This document shows, in pieces, positions 10,532 to 21,790 of a stretch of DNA of 64,000 bases. Every line of letters starts with the position of its first letter. Position 1 is the first letter of the stretch. The notes below the pieces were generated by a model, which was not told the DNA's origin, did not search any database, and saw nothing but the letters and a program-made list of their open reading frames with translations. The position numbers were made by a program, and so were the translations under genes. This DNA comes from Notospermus geniculatus (lineage: Eukaryota > Nemertea > Pilidiophora > Heteronemertea > Lineidae). The stretch is from positions 224,199-288,198 of the forward strand of contig NMRB01000373.1 of the NCBI GenBank assembly GCA_002633025.1. Direction: 5' to 3'.

Positions 10532-11184
10532 AGGAAATTTTGTGAATTTGAAAAGTACATGTATGTGAAAGCCTGAAAAAACACCTGGGCCATGTCACAT
10601 AAGGTATTCATTGGAAAGCCTCACAAAGTGCTGTCCCGTGAACGTATGTTGGAGGGTCTTCGTATCTTTTGACCATTTTCTGTTCCTGATGAAATTGCTA
10701 CTAACTGGTGTTATCGTTATAACTCCTACACAACCTAACCAACTTCAAGTTTTCAACTTGTGTGACCCCTTCTCAGTCAAGTTCGTTGTCGCCTTGTTTG
10801 TCAACCTCCCTCGGGGCCAGAAGGCAGCGGGGCCAAATTTTGCGTACATTTGATGACGGGTAGTTCGAGCTCCAGTAAACAGTGGGTATTACCCACAATT
10901 TCACCCTTTTGATAATTGCACACTTATTTTGACCCCCATGGTGTCATTCAGTAAAGTTCATTGGCCTGTTTGACTGGTGTAGTATCGCTGTCTCATTAGC
11001 GTTTCATGTTCACACGAGGTTAAATGGGCAATTGAGCGTTCGTTCAGTGATATCTATTGTCTACGGTGGACTCTTCATGGTTCTTACCTTTTACAGGGTG
11101 CCCCAAAATGATCGGATATTTCACGTTGAATTTTGATTTCTATGGGAGTCTTCCTCCTTACCGCTGAACAACGGTGGAGGAGCG
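10532..11184. other. Spacer, nothing recognised
   Basis: No gene, RNA or repeat recognised. The start may be the 3' tail of the LINE remnant. Confidence 0.4.
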
Positions 11185-11568
11185 TCGAGAGCCTATCAGC
11201 TGAGCAAGTGGCTGGTCGCGGGTTCGAATCCCGGAACATAGTACATGTACAGGGTCAGTCATCCTTGGCTTTTCAGTCCGTCACATGGGATAGTTAGCCG
11301 AGGTGCCTTGTACATTGTACCTTTGCCAGGGCAAGTAAAAAATATCACCCAAGTGGGAAACATGAGTACCTTCGGTACTCCACAGGGCCAATAATGTAAA
11401 AAATACCACCCGAGTGGAAACAAGAGTACCTTCGGTACTCCACAGGGTCAATAATTAAAAAATACCACCCAAGTGGGAAACATGAGTACCTTCGGTACTC
11501 CACAGGGCCAATAATGCAATAGTTTCGACCCTGATGGAAAAATAATACACTCTCTAATACAAACGCAC
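11185..11568 (+). mobile_element. tRNA-headed SINE with an internal triplication
   Basis: The head contains an A-box-like region and a B box GGTTCGAATCC at 11221-11231. The body shares 'cacccaagtgggaaacatgagta', 'gggccaataatgc' and 'ttcggccctga'-type blocks with the SINEs at 43281, 45300 and 51888. The body is unusual: bases 11341-11400, 11401-11460 and 11461-11520 are three ~60 bp tandem copies of one block. The tail is A-rich. It is non-coding, and the repetitive minus-strand frame comes from the triplication. Confidence 0.8.
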
Positions 11569-11651
11569 CAACCAGGGCCTTGATCAGCATCCGTGGCGAA
11601 TTCCTGGTAAATACGTAGGCTTATGAAGCTTCGGCTATGGCCCTTTCACCT

Positions 11652-11753
11652 ATAGACCATGTGCACGTGACGTCATCATTGACGTCATAATTCGCACGTC
11701 AGCCATTTTGGACGGCATCTGACGCTACGAATGCGTTGGACGTGCCGTCCAAA
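11652..11753. promoter_or_regulatory. Paired CRE and YY1-like sites, promoter-like or a small palindromic element
   Basis: TGACGTCA lies near 11668 and 11680 and again near 11778. GCCATTTTGGACGGC (11702-11716) is inverted at 11742-11757 (GCCGTCCAAAATGGCGGC). The site AAAATGGCGGC is a good YY1 motif with the ATG in the usual place. The arrangement could be a bidirectional CRE/YY1 promoter or the ends of a short foldback element that happens to carry these sites. Confidence 0.4.
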
Positions 11754-11954
11754 ATGGCGGCATCTCGACGTCGCCGTGACGTCATAATCGGTGCTGCACG
11801 TCCTCTTACAGAATCTTATGAAGAAAAAAAAATCGATGACGTAGGCGAACTCTTGGAAATCCAGCGTCTTTTACTGGTACTTCTCGAACTCCAATTCTTG
11901 GAACAGTTCAGCTTTAAGTGCCATCATGGCCCACAGGGACGTCTGAATCAGTAA
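11754..11954 (+). CDS. Uncharacterised 66-codon open frame after a YY1-type start
   Basis: The ATG at 11754 is in a strong eukaryotic context (A at -3, G at +4) inside the YY1-like motif AAAATGGCGGC. The product starts with M-A-A-S and a run of four arginines. It then has an acidic stretch (residues ~20-32) and a leucine-rich amphipathic segment (residues ~33-52) that could be helical or coiled-coil, and it ends at TAA 11952-11954. I do not recognise it. Basic N-termini like this occur in Harbinger-type transposase-derived proteins, but no catalytic part follows. It could be a first exon, a decayed gene or chance. Confidence 0.2.
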   Translation: MAASRRRRDVIIGAARPLTESYEEKKIDDVGELLEIQRLLLVLLELQFLEQFSFKCHHGPQGRLNQ

Positions 11955-12195
11955 ACCTTGCTCTTTCAATTAAAATGCCTCGATTTCAATTCGGAATTGG
12001 TATTTCCACGAGCTGGTGAGCATTCTCGAATCTGCTGTCATTTTGAATGCCTCTGATTGTATTCATAATTCCTATGGTAGACGTTTTCCACCCAATCAGC
12101 GATGTTTAATTCCACAAACTGCTTTCGGGTTGACCTTTCATCGATATACGGTCTCGGTGGGTGCAAGTTATAAGGCAACCTTAAAAAAAAATTTT

Positions 12196-12790
12196 CATCC
12201 TTTAGCTCACCTGTGAGCTATAATTTCGATTTTGTCATTTGTTCTTCTGGTGCATTCACACAGGTGAGCACATGGTCCATGGACCATTTCATTTTCAAAA
12301 GTAGGGGGAGGGGGAGGATTTTTACTTTAAATTTTTAATTTTTAATTTTGGCATCGATTTTATAACAAGACTGAGGCTTACAGTCACCAGAGCCCATTTT
12401 TAGCTCACTGGGTGAGCTATTACGATGGTGCAGCGTCCGTCGTCCGTCGTCGTCCGTCGTCGTCGTCGTCCGTCGTCGTCGTTGTCCGTTAGCAGGGCAC
12501 GTTTTGTAACCGCTGGAGCTATTGATCTGAAACTTGGTACATATATACCCCTAGGTCAGATGACCCACGACACCAAGTTTCGGTCCGATTCGACTCTCAG
12601 TTTGGCCACCAGGTGGCGGAAACCAAAAACACAAAAAGTACAATAACTCCTGAACTAATGACTAGATCATCTTCAAATTTTTATCATAGGTGTAGCTAAT
12701 AAGGATACATAACATATATAACGGGTTTTTGATTTGACCTACTTTTCAAGGTCACAGAGGTCAAAGTTCGACAAAAGTGACGAACCTGCC
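12196..12790 (+). repeat. Dispersed 'GTGAGCTATTACGATGG...CGTCGTC' repeat
   Basis: Starting around TAGCTCAC(C)TGTGAGCTA (12204-12222) and again at 12402-12420, the sequence runs into a (CGTCGTC)n block (12431-12486). A body typical of this family follows (GATCTGAAACTTGGTAC, CCAAGTTTCGG, AAGGTCACAGAGGTCAAAG). From memory, closely similar repeats are abundant in bivalves and other marine invertebrates. It is non-coding, and its mode of spread is unclear to me. Confidence 0.6.
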
Positions 12791-12929
12791 ACAGTTTGTC
12801 ATTATTTCACCGAGCAACTTCATATCTTGCATAAACATGCATTGGAGNCCTTATTTTCTCAATTTTGTGTGCAGTTAGTCACTAGATTTTTTTGCGTCAA
12901 AAATTCGAGATTTCGAGCCACTTTTCATA

Positions 12930-14827
12930 ACCCTTAAGCGGTTGGAAAAAATGGTTTCTACACATGACGGTTTCCCACTCCTTCTCCCAACCTGCTCTTG
13001 AATTTGTTGATGTAGACGGAGGTCAACAACCCGCTTCCCCATCCCCGTGGGCCTTACACTCTGTGAACTACCCGCATCTCTAGACTCAATAGCCGATAAA
13101 TGAGCAGAAATTTTCATTTTGTGTCCGAAATAAGTTCTCCAAATGTGGGTACTCCTTATTTAGCAGACTAATTGAAACCAGGCCCCCTGGTAAACACTCA
13201 CACATTACAACATTTAAGCGTTCTTTAGTCCGGCAAAATTATTTCAAAAGGCTTTGTGGAATCGGCAAAATAGACATTTTGTGCATTTTAATATTTCAAT
13301 ATTCGACTTCTGCTGCTATTGTCGCTTCGCCTAATGACATTGAGAAAGCGATGATAACTATTTTGAAGACCGCAAATGAAGCGTGTATTAGGTTTATTAT
13401 TGTTACAGTACGCTTAGTTAGGCATGCATAGTTACAATCCAAACGTGTGTACATATTGAGATATTTCACTTTGAATAAATGACCTATATTTTATCGCGAG
13501 AATAGTTCGAACTAACAGGCCTAAATCAGGTGTCTATCCAGCGCTACAAGCGGAAGATCGAACACTCTTTTCAGATTTAAATCGATTTCACAACTATTCC
13601 TGTCAAAAATGTGCCAATATGTAACGCATCATCAGCGTGACCGTCCAATCACAATCCAGGACTCATTCCCACATTGTGCTGCACCATTTCGGGTTTCGCT
13701 CCGCTCATAATAGGAGTAGCTGTGCTCGTGAGTTCGAAATAACATACTAAACGGATATTAGGTTGGAATGTAACATGGATATAAAGTAATACCAATAGCC
13801 TGGTACTTTCTGACAAAAAAATTATTCTGATTCCTCTGAAAAGTTAATGGATGTAGAATTTGTTGATGACTTCCACGTCGGGCACGGTCTTGCTTTGTTC
13901 GGTCAGGATCACGGGCCTCCCGGCGGCAAGTCTAACCATTTCTTCTGGCTAAGACGACATGCGGCGGACTCCACCCATCGGATGGGTTAAACAGGTACGT
14001 AGGCCAATCTTCACAATAGATCTCTTATTGTTCTTTCACCCACATAATCGAGGAGACCATTACGAGATGAGTTGTCTTTCCCAAATTCTACCTGAAGCCA
14101 TCATAATTGCGAAGTTTTAATTGACCCATCGCTCGCGTCCAAGTGAGAGGGATGGTTGTGGGCCTGGTGGGCACTACATGTAATGCCAGGATACGTTCAC
14201 CCCAATATTGTACTATCGCTTTTTCGAAAGGTCCATCCCTGATCTGGTACAGACTACGACTGGAAACGAGGTGTGGTTTAATTCGCAGGCTAGGCTTATT
14301 GTTTAGGGAAATTGTAGGTAGTCTGCGTTCGTCAATTGTACCACCGTTCCTTGACTTGTTTGCACTAGGCTTGCCTCAGTTGTCTCCAAGCTAAGGGCGT
14401 GTTTGATAAAGTTTTATTAAGTAGATCGCACTTGCTGGTCTGCTGCTTAAAATATTCCACTTGGGTTCAGTGCAATATTGTCCTACAGTTCGCGCGAATT
14501 ACCCTAATGAGTAATGCAATTTATAAATATCATTCCAATTAAATGTATGAAAGGAACCGCAAGGCTTCGATATCTTTTTGTACTGGATAACTCATTTTGG
14601 TTTAAATTACCATTCTTTATCGCATCTCGAAATCTATCCGTAGGTAAACCAATGTACTGGATCAACAGAACGTACCGAATCCCCATCGTGTATTATTGGT
14701 ATTTCATCGAAGAGATTGCCAAGTATGAGTGGAAAGGAGGTTTAAGTTGGGATAACTGATATGGAAATCCACAAATGAAACGCGGAAATTCGATCAACTG
14801 ATCCGACCAGCGATGCAAGTCGGCCTA
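12930..14827. other. Spacer, nothing recognised
   Basis: There is no recognisable gene or RNA. An ATG-less open stretch of about 80 codons at roughly 13183-13430 (+) ends in TAG and matches nothing I know. A long AT-rich part follows. Confidence 0.35.
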
Positions 14828-14831
14828 TGCC

Positions 14832-15163
14832 TAATACGAGCTGTCAGTTGACCAATAGGAGTCACTACTGTCCAATGCAATGCCTAGCGGGCCTATTCAT
14901 GGTTGACTGAGCACCAATCAGAAGAATACGAGCTGTCAGCGAGTTGACCACTAGGTGTCACTACGGCCCAATTCAATGCATATAGCGGACCCATTCATTC
15001 TTGACCGAGCACCACTCACGTGGATTTTCCTGTGTATTGGTCCGCTAGAACTTTGCTGCCATCTTTTGGCATGCGCGGCTGACTGCTCCTATTTTATATT
15101 GTATAGGTCCGCTAGAACTTTGCTGCCGTCTTTTGGCAATAAGCGTGGCTGACTGGTCCTATT
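14832..15163. mobile_element. Cluster of MITE copies (AATAGGAGCTGTCAGC family)
   Basis: A partial copy (14832-14924) is followed by a near-complete copy (about 14925-15093, with ACGAGCTGTCAGCGAGTTGA on the left and GCGGCTGACTGCTCCTATT on the right). A repeated right tail (15104-15163) then repeats TAGGTCCGCTAGAACTTTGC. Intact relatives are at 45901-46072 and 62342-62513. The nested or tandem arrangement suggests repeated insertion or slippage. Confidence 0.8.
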
Positions 15164-15164
15164 C

Positions 15165-15585
15165 AGTCACCACGGTGCAAAGTGCAGGCGCCTTTCGCAC
15201 GGTCTTGCCAAGGACAGACTGCTCCCACTTCTGTTATTAGTGGTACTCTACCAGTTTTATCGCCTTTTGGTCGTATTGGCGGGACAAGAGTCTAGCTTAT
15301 TTGTAACGGGCTTTGATCGCGTAATTGGATGAAAGAAAAAGTCATTTTATCTCGTATCTGATGATTTAGAATCAAATTCCAGTCTGAAATGGGAATCGTC
15401 CGATGGGCCATCAGCCGATACGCAGAATCCAGGTCAAGACTCATGAATAATGAGTGATCTTGTCACCTCTGAAACAATGGGTTCGATCGCCTCTATTATT
15501 TGGATACAGTGTATTCTTCGCCAGCACACGATTTCCAAACATTTTGGCCAAGTTCCACAACCCAATCTATAATTCCCCTGGAAAG
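15165..15585. other. Spacer, nothing recognised
   Basis: Single-copy sequence without a recognisable gene, RNA or repeat. Confidence 0.35.
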
Positions 15586-15734
15586 TAGGGGCCGTATTCA
15601 AAAAGGATGTTTAAGACTTAGACGCGTCGTGTAACTTCCTCAAATGCATGGTGGAAGTGTGTGCATTTAGTGAAGTTACACGCGTCTATAAAGTCTTAAT
15701 CGCGCGATGATCGCCCTTTTTGAATACGGCCCTA
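15586..15734. mobile_element. MITE (GGGCCGTATTCAAAAAGG)
   Basis: Inverted ends TAGGGGCCGTATTCAAAAAG and CTTTTTGAATACGGCCCTA, with a second inverted pair inside (AGACTTAGACGCGT...GTAACTTC against GAAGTTACACGCGTCTATAAAG). It belongs to the same end-type as 3062-3173 and 50286-50412. It is about 149 bp and non-coding. Confidence 0.85.
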
Positions 15735-17597
15735 AGATTTAATTTTTCAACGAGAATTAGATATACGGCTATAGAAACGCATAGAAACCAATATAAACTA
15801 TCACAATACACTATTGTAACTAGGACTTGCATTCCTAGGACTACCATTCCTTTCACACCTGCCTAAAGTGTTGATCCACGAAACCAAAAGTGTCGAATCG
15901 AACATGCAGCGTGGAAAGATGAACTGTCTTATTCTTGTTGCAAAGTACATTCGTGCTGGCGTCCAAATTTCAAATGCTACGATTGCCATAAGAGATAGAT
16001 ATAGGGCCATTTTTCACTCTGACGGTCCCAGATAAGATCGACGCGGGTTACAAAGAGTGATCACGAAACACGGTCTTCAGTCCTTGCAGGGACTCGTCCT
16101 GACTTCTGTTTGACTCGGGTGTCGCCAAACACTAGCCGGCAGTCGGTCTGCGAGTCTGATAATATCAAACTGACCCCAAGAAGCGCAGTCACTGGCACAG
16201 TGGGTGCCGCCGGAATTCACTTTGAATGGCGGTGCCGCGTGCGGTCCAGTTGGTGTTACTTGCTTGTTGGTCGGAATTTGTCTTTCATTCCTTTCATTGG
16301 TAATTTATGAATATGATGATCGGTCATTTATGTGGGGTTCATTACGCGTGACATTTTTATAGCGACAGGACTTTAGAAATCGGTGGGACAGTGAAGTTTA
16401 TCGCAGCAAGGGATGTCACTTGGTTTCAAACTGCGGTTGGTGATATTGATAGTTTAGTGGGAAGTGATTTTGCTGTCTCCTTCAGGCTGTGGCCGTGCCA
16501 CGACTTGCAACTCGTCCGAGCGACGAATCTTCCTTTTCTGCCCCGTTTCTGCATAACTGAATCAGTTGGCCTGATGGTTTGAGCCCTGTGGTTTGCAAGC
16601 TCTCTTGGTTTGACGCCCTGTGGTTTTCAGGCTCCGGGTTGCTGTCCTTACGTCCTGAAACGGATCTCCTCTTGTCTGGTCAAATGACTGCTTCCTACAG
16701 CGATCGCTTTCGTGTTTATTCTTCCGAATGTGTTTCAGTTAGTATTTCAGGATCGGCGTCCACTTGACCTCACATACGCATCGCTTTACCAAGGATTCTT
16801 CGACTGCAAACAATGTTGAAATACAAAGGAGTGAATACTCAATGCAACTAATCCTGTTGTCACTGCATCGACTTTCCACTTGCCGGAGAACTCTTAGCCT
16901 CTCTCCAACACAGATATCGCTGAGATCTGACGATATCGGCGGACAATTCTATGAATTTGACAGGATATGTTGACACTCTTCAGTCCGTCAAATGAAAGTG
17001 TTTACTTTTTTTAAGTATTTGAACGGAAAGTGTGGTTTCCTTAAAAGGATCTTTTGTGGCTTTCTTTGCAAACCACCGGAAGAAGCTGATTGCCATTGTG
17101 GCGGTTTTGATTGGTCTGTGCCTGCACTGAATACCATCGTGGTTAAGCACATATTTGATCTTAAATTAGCAATTTAGGTTATAGTCTGGGCTTTATTCGG
17201 TTAGAATCGGACCTTTTCTTCTCTGCAGATGAAAATATTTTCGTTGAAGTAGGCATTCTGGAATTGAGGAGCAAGTTCGGATAAGGTTACTTTTTGTGCC
17301 AACATGTAGCTTAAAGGACATGACAGACGACACGTCGTAAACGAGCGAGTCTCACTATGAGTGAGCTCGAATCTGGCTCATTTTTTGGCGTCCCAGGCAA
17401 TATTGGGGGATTTGCATGCAGTGTGCGGGGGGGGGGACGGACGGAGCCCCTGATGAAGCATAATCTGTCAGAGAGTCAATCTTCATCAGTTGAGCACAGG
17501 AGCGACCACTCGAACCCGGACCTCAGGGGAGATAGTTTCGGCAAAACCCTTGCGCCACGATTGCGGTCGTTAGAAGTTTTACATGCAGTTTCATGCC

Positions 17598-17907
17598 TAC
17601 ACTCAATAATTCAGTGGTATCGGCCTCCGCTCGAAGCTGTCACCCTCAACCACTGAAACACTTGGTGCCAAAGTCCGTTTCTGAACACTAGATATCACTA
17701 CCAGTTGTTGACGAACGCGCTCGATCAACCAGCCAATGAGCGATCAGCCAATAAGAAAACGTTTCATGTTTTCCCCTAGTTGCGTGAAATACTGGTCGCT
17801 GATTGGTTGATGACAGTTTGCGCCATCTAGCGTTCAGAAACATGATTAGCTGTGCCAGTGGTTGAGAGCGTATAACTAGTAGCTCGAGGCCACTGGGGAC
17901 GAGTGTA
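17598..17907. mobile_element. 310 bp MITE with 9 bp target duplication, only in D1b
   Basis: The element is bracketed by TTTCATGCC at 17589-17597 and at 17908-17916, whereas the first copy has a single TTTCATGCC at about 1944-1952. The ends are inverted (TACACTCAATAATTCAGTGG against the complement of CCACTGGGGACGAGTGTA). The interior is a degenerate foldback with GTTTCTGAACRCTAGAT and CAACCA-x-CAATGAGCGA-like halves. Nine-base duplications are typical of Mutator-like elements; hAT would give eight. There is no open frame of note. Confidence 0.93.
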
Positions 17908-18862
17908 TTTCATGCCAAGAAGCATTGCAAAGCTTAATTGCAAAATGACCGAGTTCCGAAAAGAAGTTTGTGGAAGGAGCTATAATTACGCAGACAGAAC
18001 TTTGTAAAAGTTGTAGAAATACGTTATCGCTTCGTGTTTGCAACATGTAAAACCAGAAATAGGTGTGATGTGTCCTTTCAGGATATTTCTCCAAATATTC
18101 CTTGAATGTTATAACCCGCTAAGAAATTGGAACCGACAGGCACCAGAACATTACAAAACTGAACTCGGTGTTATCTCTTAACGTGTTGGAACTTCAATAA
18201 AATTAATAGAAATATGTGTGAAAGGTGGACACAAAAGTCGTCGACACATGAGACTGTCTGGTATAAACGGTCCGCAAGAAAATATGTAAGAACGAATATA
18301 CAAGTATGAAAACTAACAGCGTGAATCCGAGGTAGACAATGTCATGTTATGTTCGTGTTGGAATTTACTTTTTTCTGCATGTTCTATGACCGATTGAATG
18401 TGCGCAAAATACCCGTAACCCTATTTTATGACATTCAGCTACGCTGACGTAGTGACGGAGTTATACAATCTACGCGTATTTTTCTTCACAGCAGTACGGT
18501 ACATGACGTCGAAGAGGCCCAGGACAGCACTTCTGAAAAAAAGATTTGTGCCTGTACCATTCAGTGCATGGCCCTCTTTCAGGTGCATAATGTGTCGACA
18601 GGAATGCATTGTATACCTACAATGTAAAACCTTATGCTTCCCTACTTTCGGTTCAATGACGGTGTGAACGCGGAAAAAAATTCCCCCGGAATCAAAGTCC
18701 TGGTGATATTGCCTAGTGGATTAACCCTTTGTGAAGTATGTCGCTAATCCTGACATAACTGTTGACAGTGCATGGGCTATGTTTTGAGAACTTCGATTGC
18801 TAGGACTTTCTCTGCTGGTATACCTGCTGTGATAAAGTAAGCAACATGCACTTTCTTAAGCC

Positions 18863-19038
18863 CGTGTCACACTGTGGCGACTTAGGCGGGCGAATTCCAG
18901 CGAACTGTGATGAAATGGTCCACGGACCATCTCTCTCTGTCATTACACTATTTTGTCCAAAGGGGTGAGCACATGGTCCATGGACCATTTCATTCTAGTT
19001 CGCGGGGATTCGCCCGCCTATGTCGCCAAAGTGTGACC
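18863..19038. mobile_element. Foldback MITE (GGCGACTTAGGCGGGCGAAT family), D1b copy
   Basis: This is the counterpart of 2887-3061, with a few substitutions. Its right end joins ordinary flank directly, so it documents the site before the 3062-3173 element inserted. Confidence 0.85.
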
Positions 19039-20451
19039 TGGACTTTATGAAGGTTGGGATGAAAAGCGAAGGGGTTTGCACCATACCCTCGCCTCGCCTG
19101 TCCTTTCGCAATTTTCCAAACAATCGAGTCATTTTACGTCACAAAATAGTTTACGAATCGTCACGTCAGTGGGTCCAGTGGGAATGTTATTGTCATAAAT
19201 AACATCATTCTTCGGTAAATATCAACTGAGTGATCATCAACTTATAGAAGGAGATGATTAGCACGTTCCATGTATACAGAGGGCGATGACCTGCCATCAA
19301 GTAGGCCCTATATTACCTGTAGCTAATTGGAATGTTCCGTGTACAGGGCAGCGACCTGCACCTCGTATTTCCACACAAAAAAAATGTTCTCTATGTCAAA
19401 CCCTTTATAAGCCCCAATGTGCCTTTGCTTGATAGAACTTGGAGACGTCAGATATTGAACCCATATTTGGTCCATCGTTTCCGTGTCTTCAGCAACATAA
19501 CGTAACACATTTCTCACCAATCATGCCATTGTATGGCATGAAACGCTCAGTCCGTGCCTTGGTCTTTTTGTGAAACTGGCTGCTGGAGTTGCCTGTGCAT
19601 TTTGGTCTACAGTGCAGCCGGCCAACGATGCTGACATATTCCACAAACCACTGAAACATTAAAGCTAGTATTAAGTTGTGAAATATTCATTTGGTTCGCT
19701 TCTTGGTATGGCCAACTGTCGGTGCATATTGAACTCTGCGTAGCCTAGACATAGCTGTTGTCTTCCACGTTCCAATATCGAGCAATTTTCAAAAGATCTT
19801 TCTTCCTTTTTCATACAAGTTACACCTTCAATTGCAATTCCAATTCATCTATGGGCGTTCTATAGCGAGACCTGCCGGGCTAGAACATTCGTCTTGAATA
19901 GCCACGGTATCTAATACATGTAAACGCCGGTGTAAAGTCAGATGAAAGATGAAAGATCATCGAGCAGTCGATGACAAAAACATGTCAACTTCTGTGATCT
20001 CTTTATTGTCGTCTTAACGATTCACACTTGATTGCAAAAGGTCAGGCATTATAAGCAAGTCGAAAATGTGATATGAACACAAAAAGGCAAAAGTCTATGC
20101 TTTCTCTCACTCAAACTGATTTCAAATACTTTAAGAGGACGCTTACTGCTTAAAATGTAAGGTATCTTTTCAGTTTTGTAAGCGTTATAGTAGACGGATT
20201 TGCGTAGTGCAATGGGTGACCCCAAAGGAATCGACCGACAAACAACTAACTCCCTATGTCTAATATTTTTTGAGAAAGATGTTCATGCACAGTGCCAGTG
20301 TGACGTCTGTCAGTGTTTTTATTGCTCTGCATTCCCCCTAGAGTGTTTTTGAAACCCCTGACACAGATTGGCTGTTCTGTGTGTATATGTCCACTTTTGT
20401 CAAGTCGCGGCAGATTTGTCAGTCTGTTGTAGGGGACCGAGTGCATCAAAA

Positions 20452-20960
20452 ACGCAATGTCATGGTCAGAGGTGAGGGAACAACTGCATTAAAAATGCGA
20501 TGTTATGATCAGAGGTATACCCTGAACAACTGCATCAAAAAGACAGTGCCGTGGTCAGAGGTGAGGGTAACAACTGCATCAAAAAGACAGTGTCGTGGTC
20601 AGAGGTGAGGGTAACAACTGCATCAAAAAGACAGTGCCGTGGTCAGAGGTGAGGGTAACAACCGCATCAAAAAGACAGTGTCGTGGTCAGAGGTGAGGGT
20701 AACAACCGCATCAAAAAGACAGTGTCGTGGTCAGAGGTGAGGGTAACAACCGCATCAAAAAGACAGTATAATGGTCAGAAGTGAGGGTAACAACCGCATC
20801 AAAAATGCAATGTGAGGGTCAGAAGTGAGGGAACAACCACATCAAAAATGCAATGTGAGGGTCAGAAGTGAGGGAACAACCACATCAAAAATGCAATGTG
20901 AGGGTCAGAAGTGAGGGAACAACCACATCAAAAATGCAATGAATGGTCAGAGGTGAGGGG
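20452..20960 (+). repeat. 44 bp minisatellite, expanded allele
   Basis: About eleven units of 'gaggtgagggtaacaac..catcaaaaa(g/t)..cagtg(t/c)cgtggtca'. Neighbouring units are nearly identical in two blocks (a '-gacagtgtcgtgg-' block, then a '-tgcaatgtgaggg-' block). This indicates recent block expansion compared with 4523-4770. Confidence 0.9.
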
Positions 20961-21649
20961 AATAACTGTATCAAAAATGAAAATTCTCAGGGATGAGAAT
21001 ATACGGTAGGTGAAACTGATGAGAATAAGGAGTGATATTCGTGGGAATAATTTCTTAATGTTGATACTGACACATCACTTTCGGCCTATCCTTCAAACGA
21101 ATATTAGCTGACCGATGAGAAGATGAATCTTTGGTCAATATCTCTCGCACAATTATGATCATATCGAGGAAAAGTTAAATTCGTCAATCAAATTCCTGTT
21201 TAGGGTTCCTTGTCCCCATACCATTCATTACCTGTGTACGAGTTCAATGCTGTGACCTTTGTGGTGACATGTCGTTCAAATCGGTCAAACGGTGGCATTA
21301 GTCCAGACAATTCAGGTTTGAAGGGTACGCCCACTGGTATGACTGGACATTTCCATCCGATTTGCCTAAATGTTGATAATGTTTAAGGGCGTGGTGCAGC
21401 TCGTAATATAACGCTACCTTATTAGTTGCTTGGATAATTCAACTGGCCGAACATGGAACTGAGGAAATGTAAACGATTAATCTTGCAACGCGGCATGTTA
21501 AGCACGGTTAAGCTCCGTCTAGACAACATAGGATGACTCGCAGTTGCGTGACATCCATTCATTGTGTTTCTATCGAGTTTGCGGTCTCCTAGTGTCCGCC
21601 ATTTTGAAGTCACGTGGACTGAAGGAGCAAGCTCATTGGTAGCAAGGCC

Positions 21650-21790
21650 AATTCATACTTTGCGTTTTGCGCTTTGCGCGTGTCCGTTTCCTATGCGAGT
21701 GCGTGGTAGAAAAAACTGTTTTATTGTTGATACCACAGATAAACATAGGGAACGGACAAGCGCAAAGCGGAAAACGGAGAAGTATGAATT
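21650..21790. mobile_element. Foldback MITE (TTTGCGTTTTGCGCTTTGCG), D1b copy
   Basis: Counterpart of 5435-5577, with the same arms and a few loop substitutions. Confidence 0.8.

Noticed and set aside
20452-20960. CRISPR-like array
   Set aside because: Units are contiguous 44 bp repeats without distinct spacers, in eukaryotic DNA; a minisatellite.
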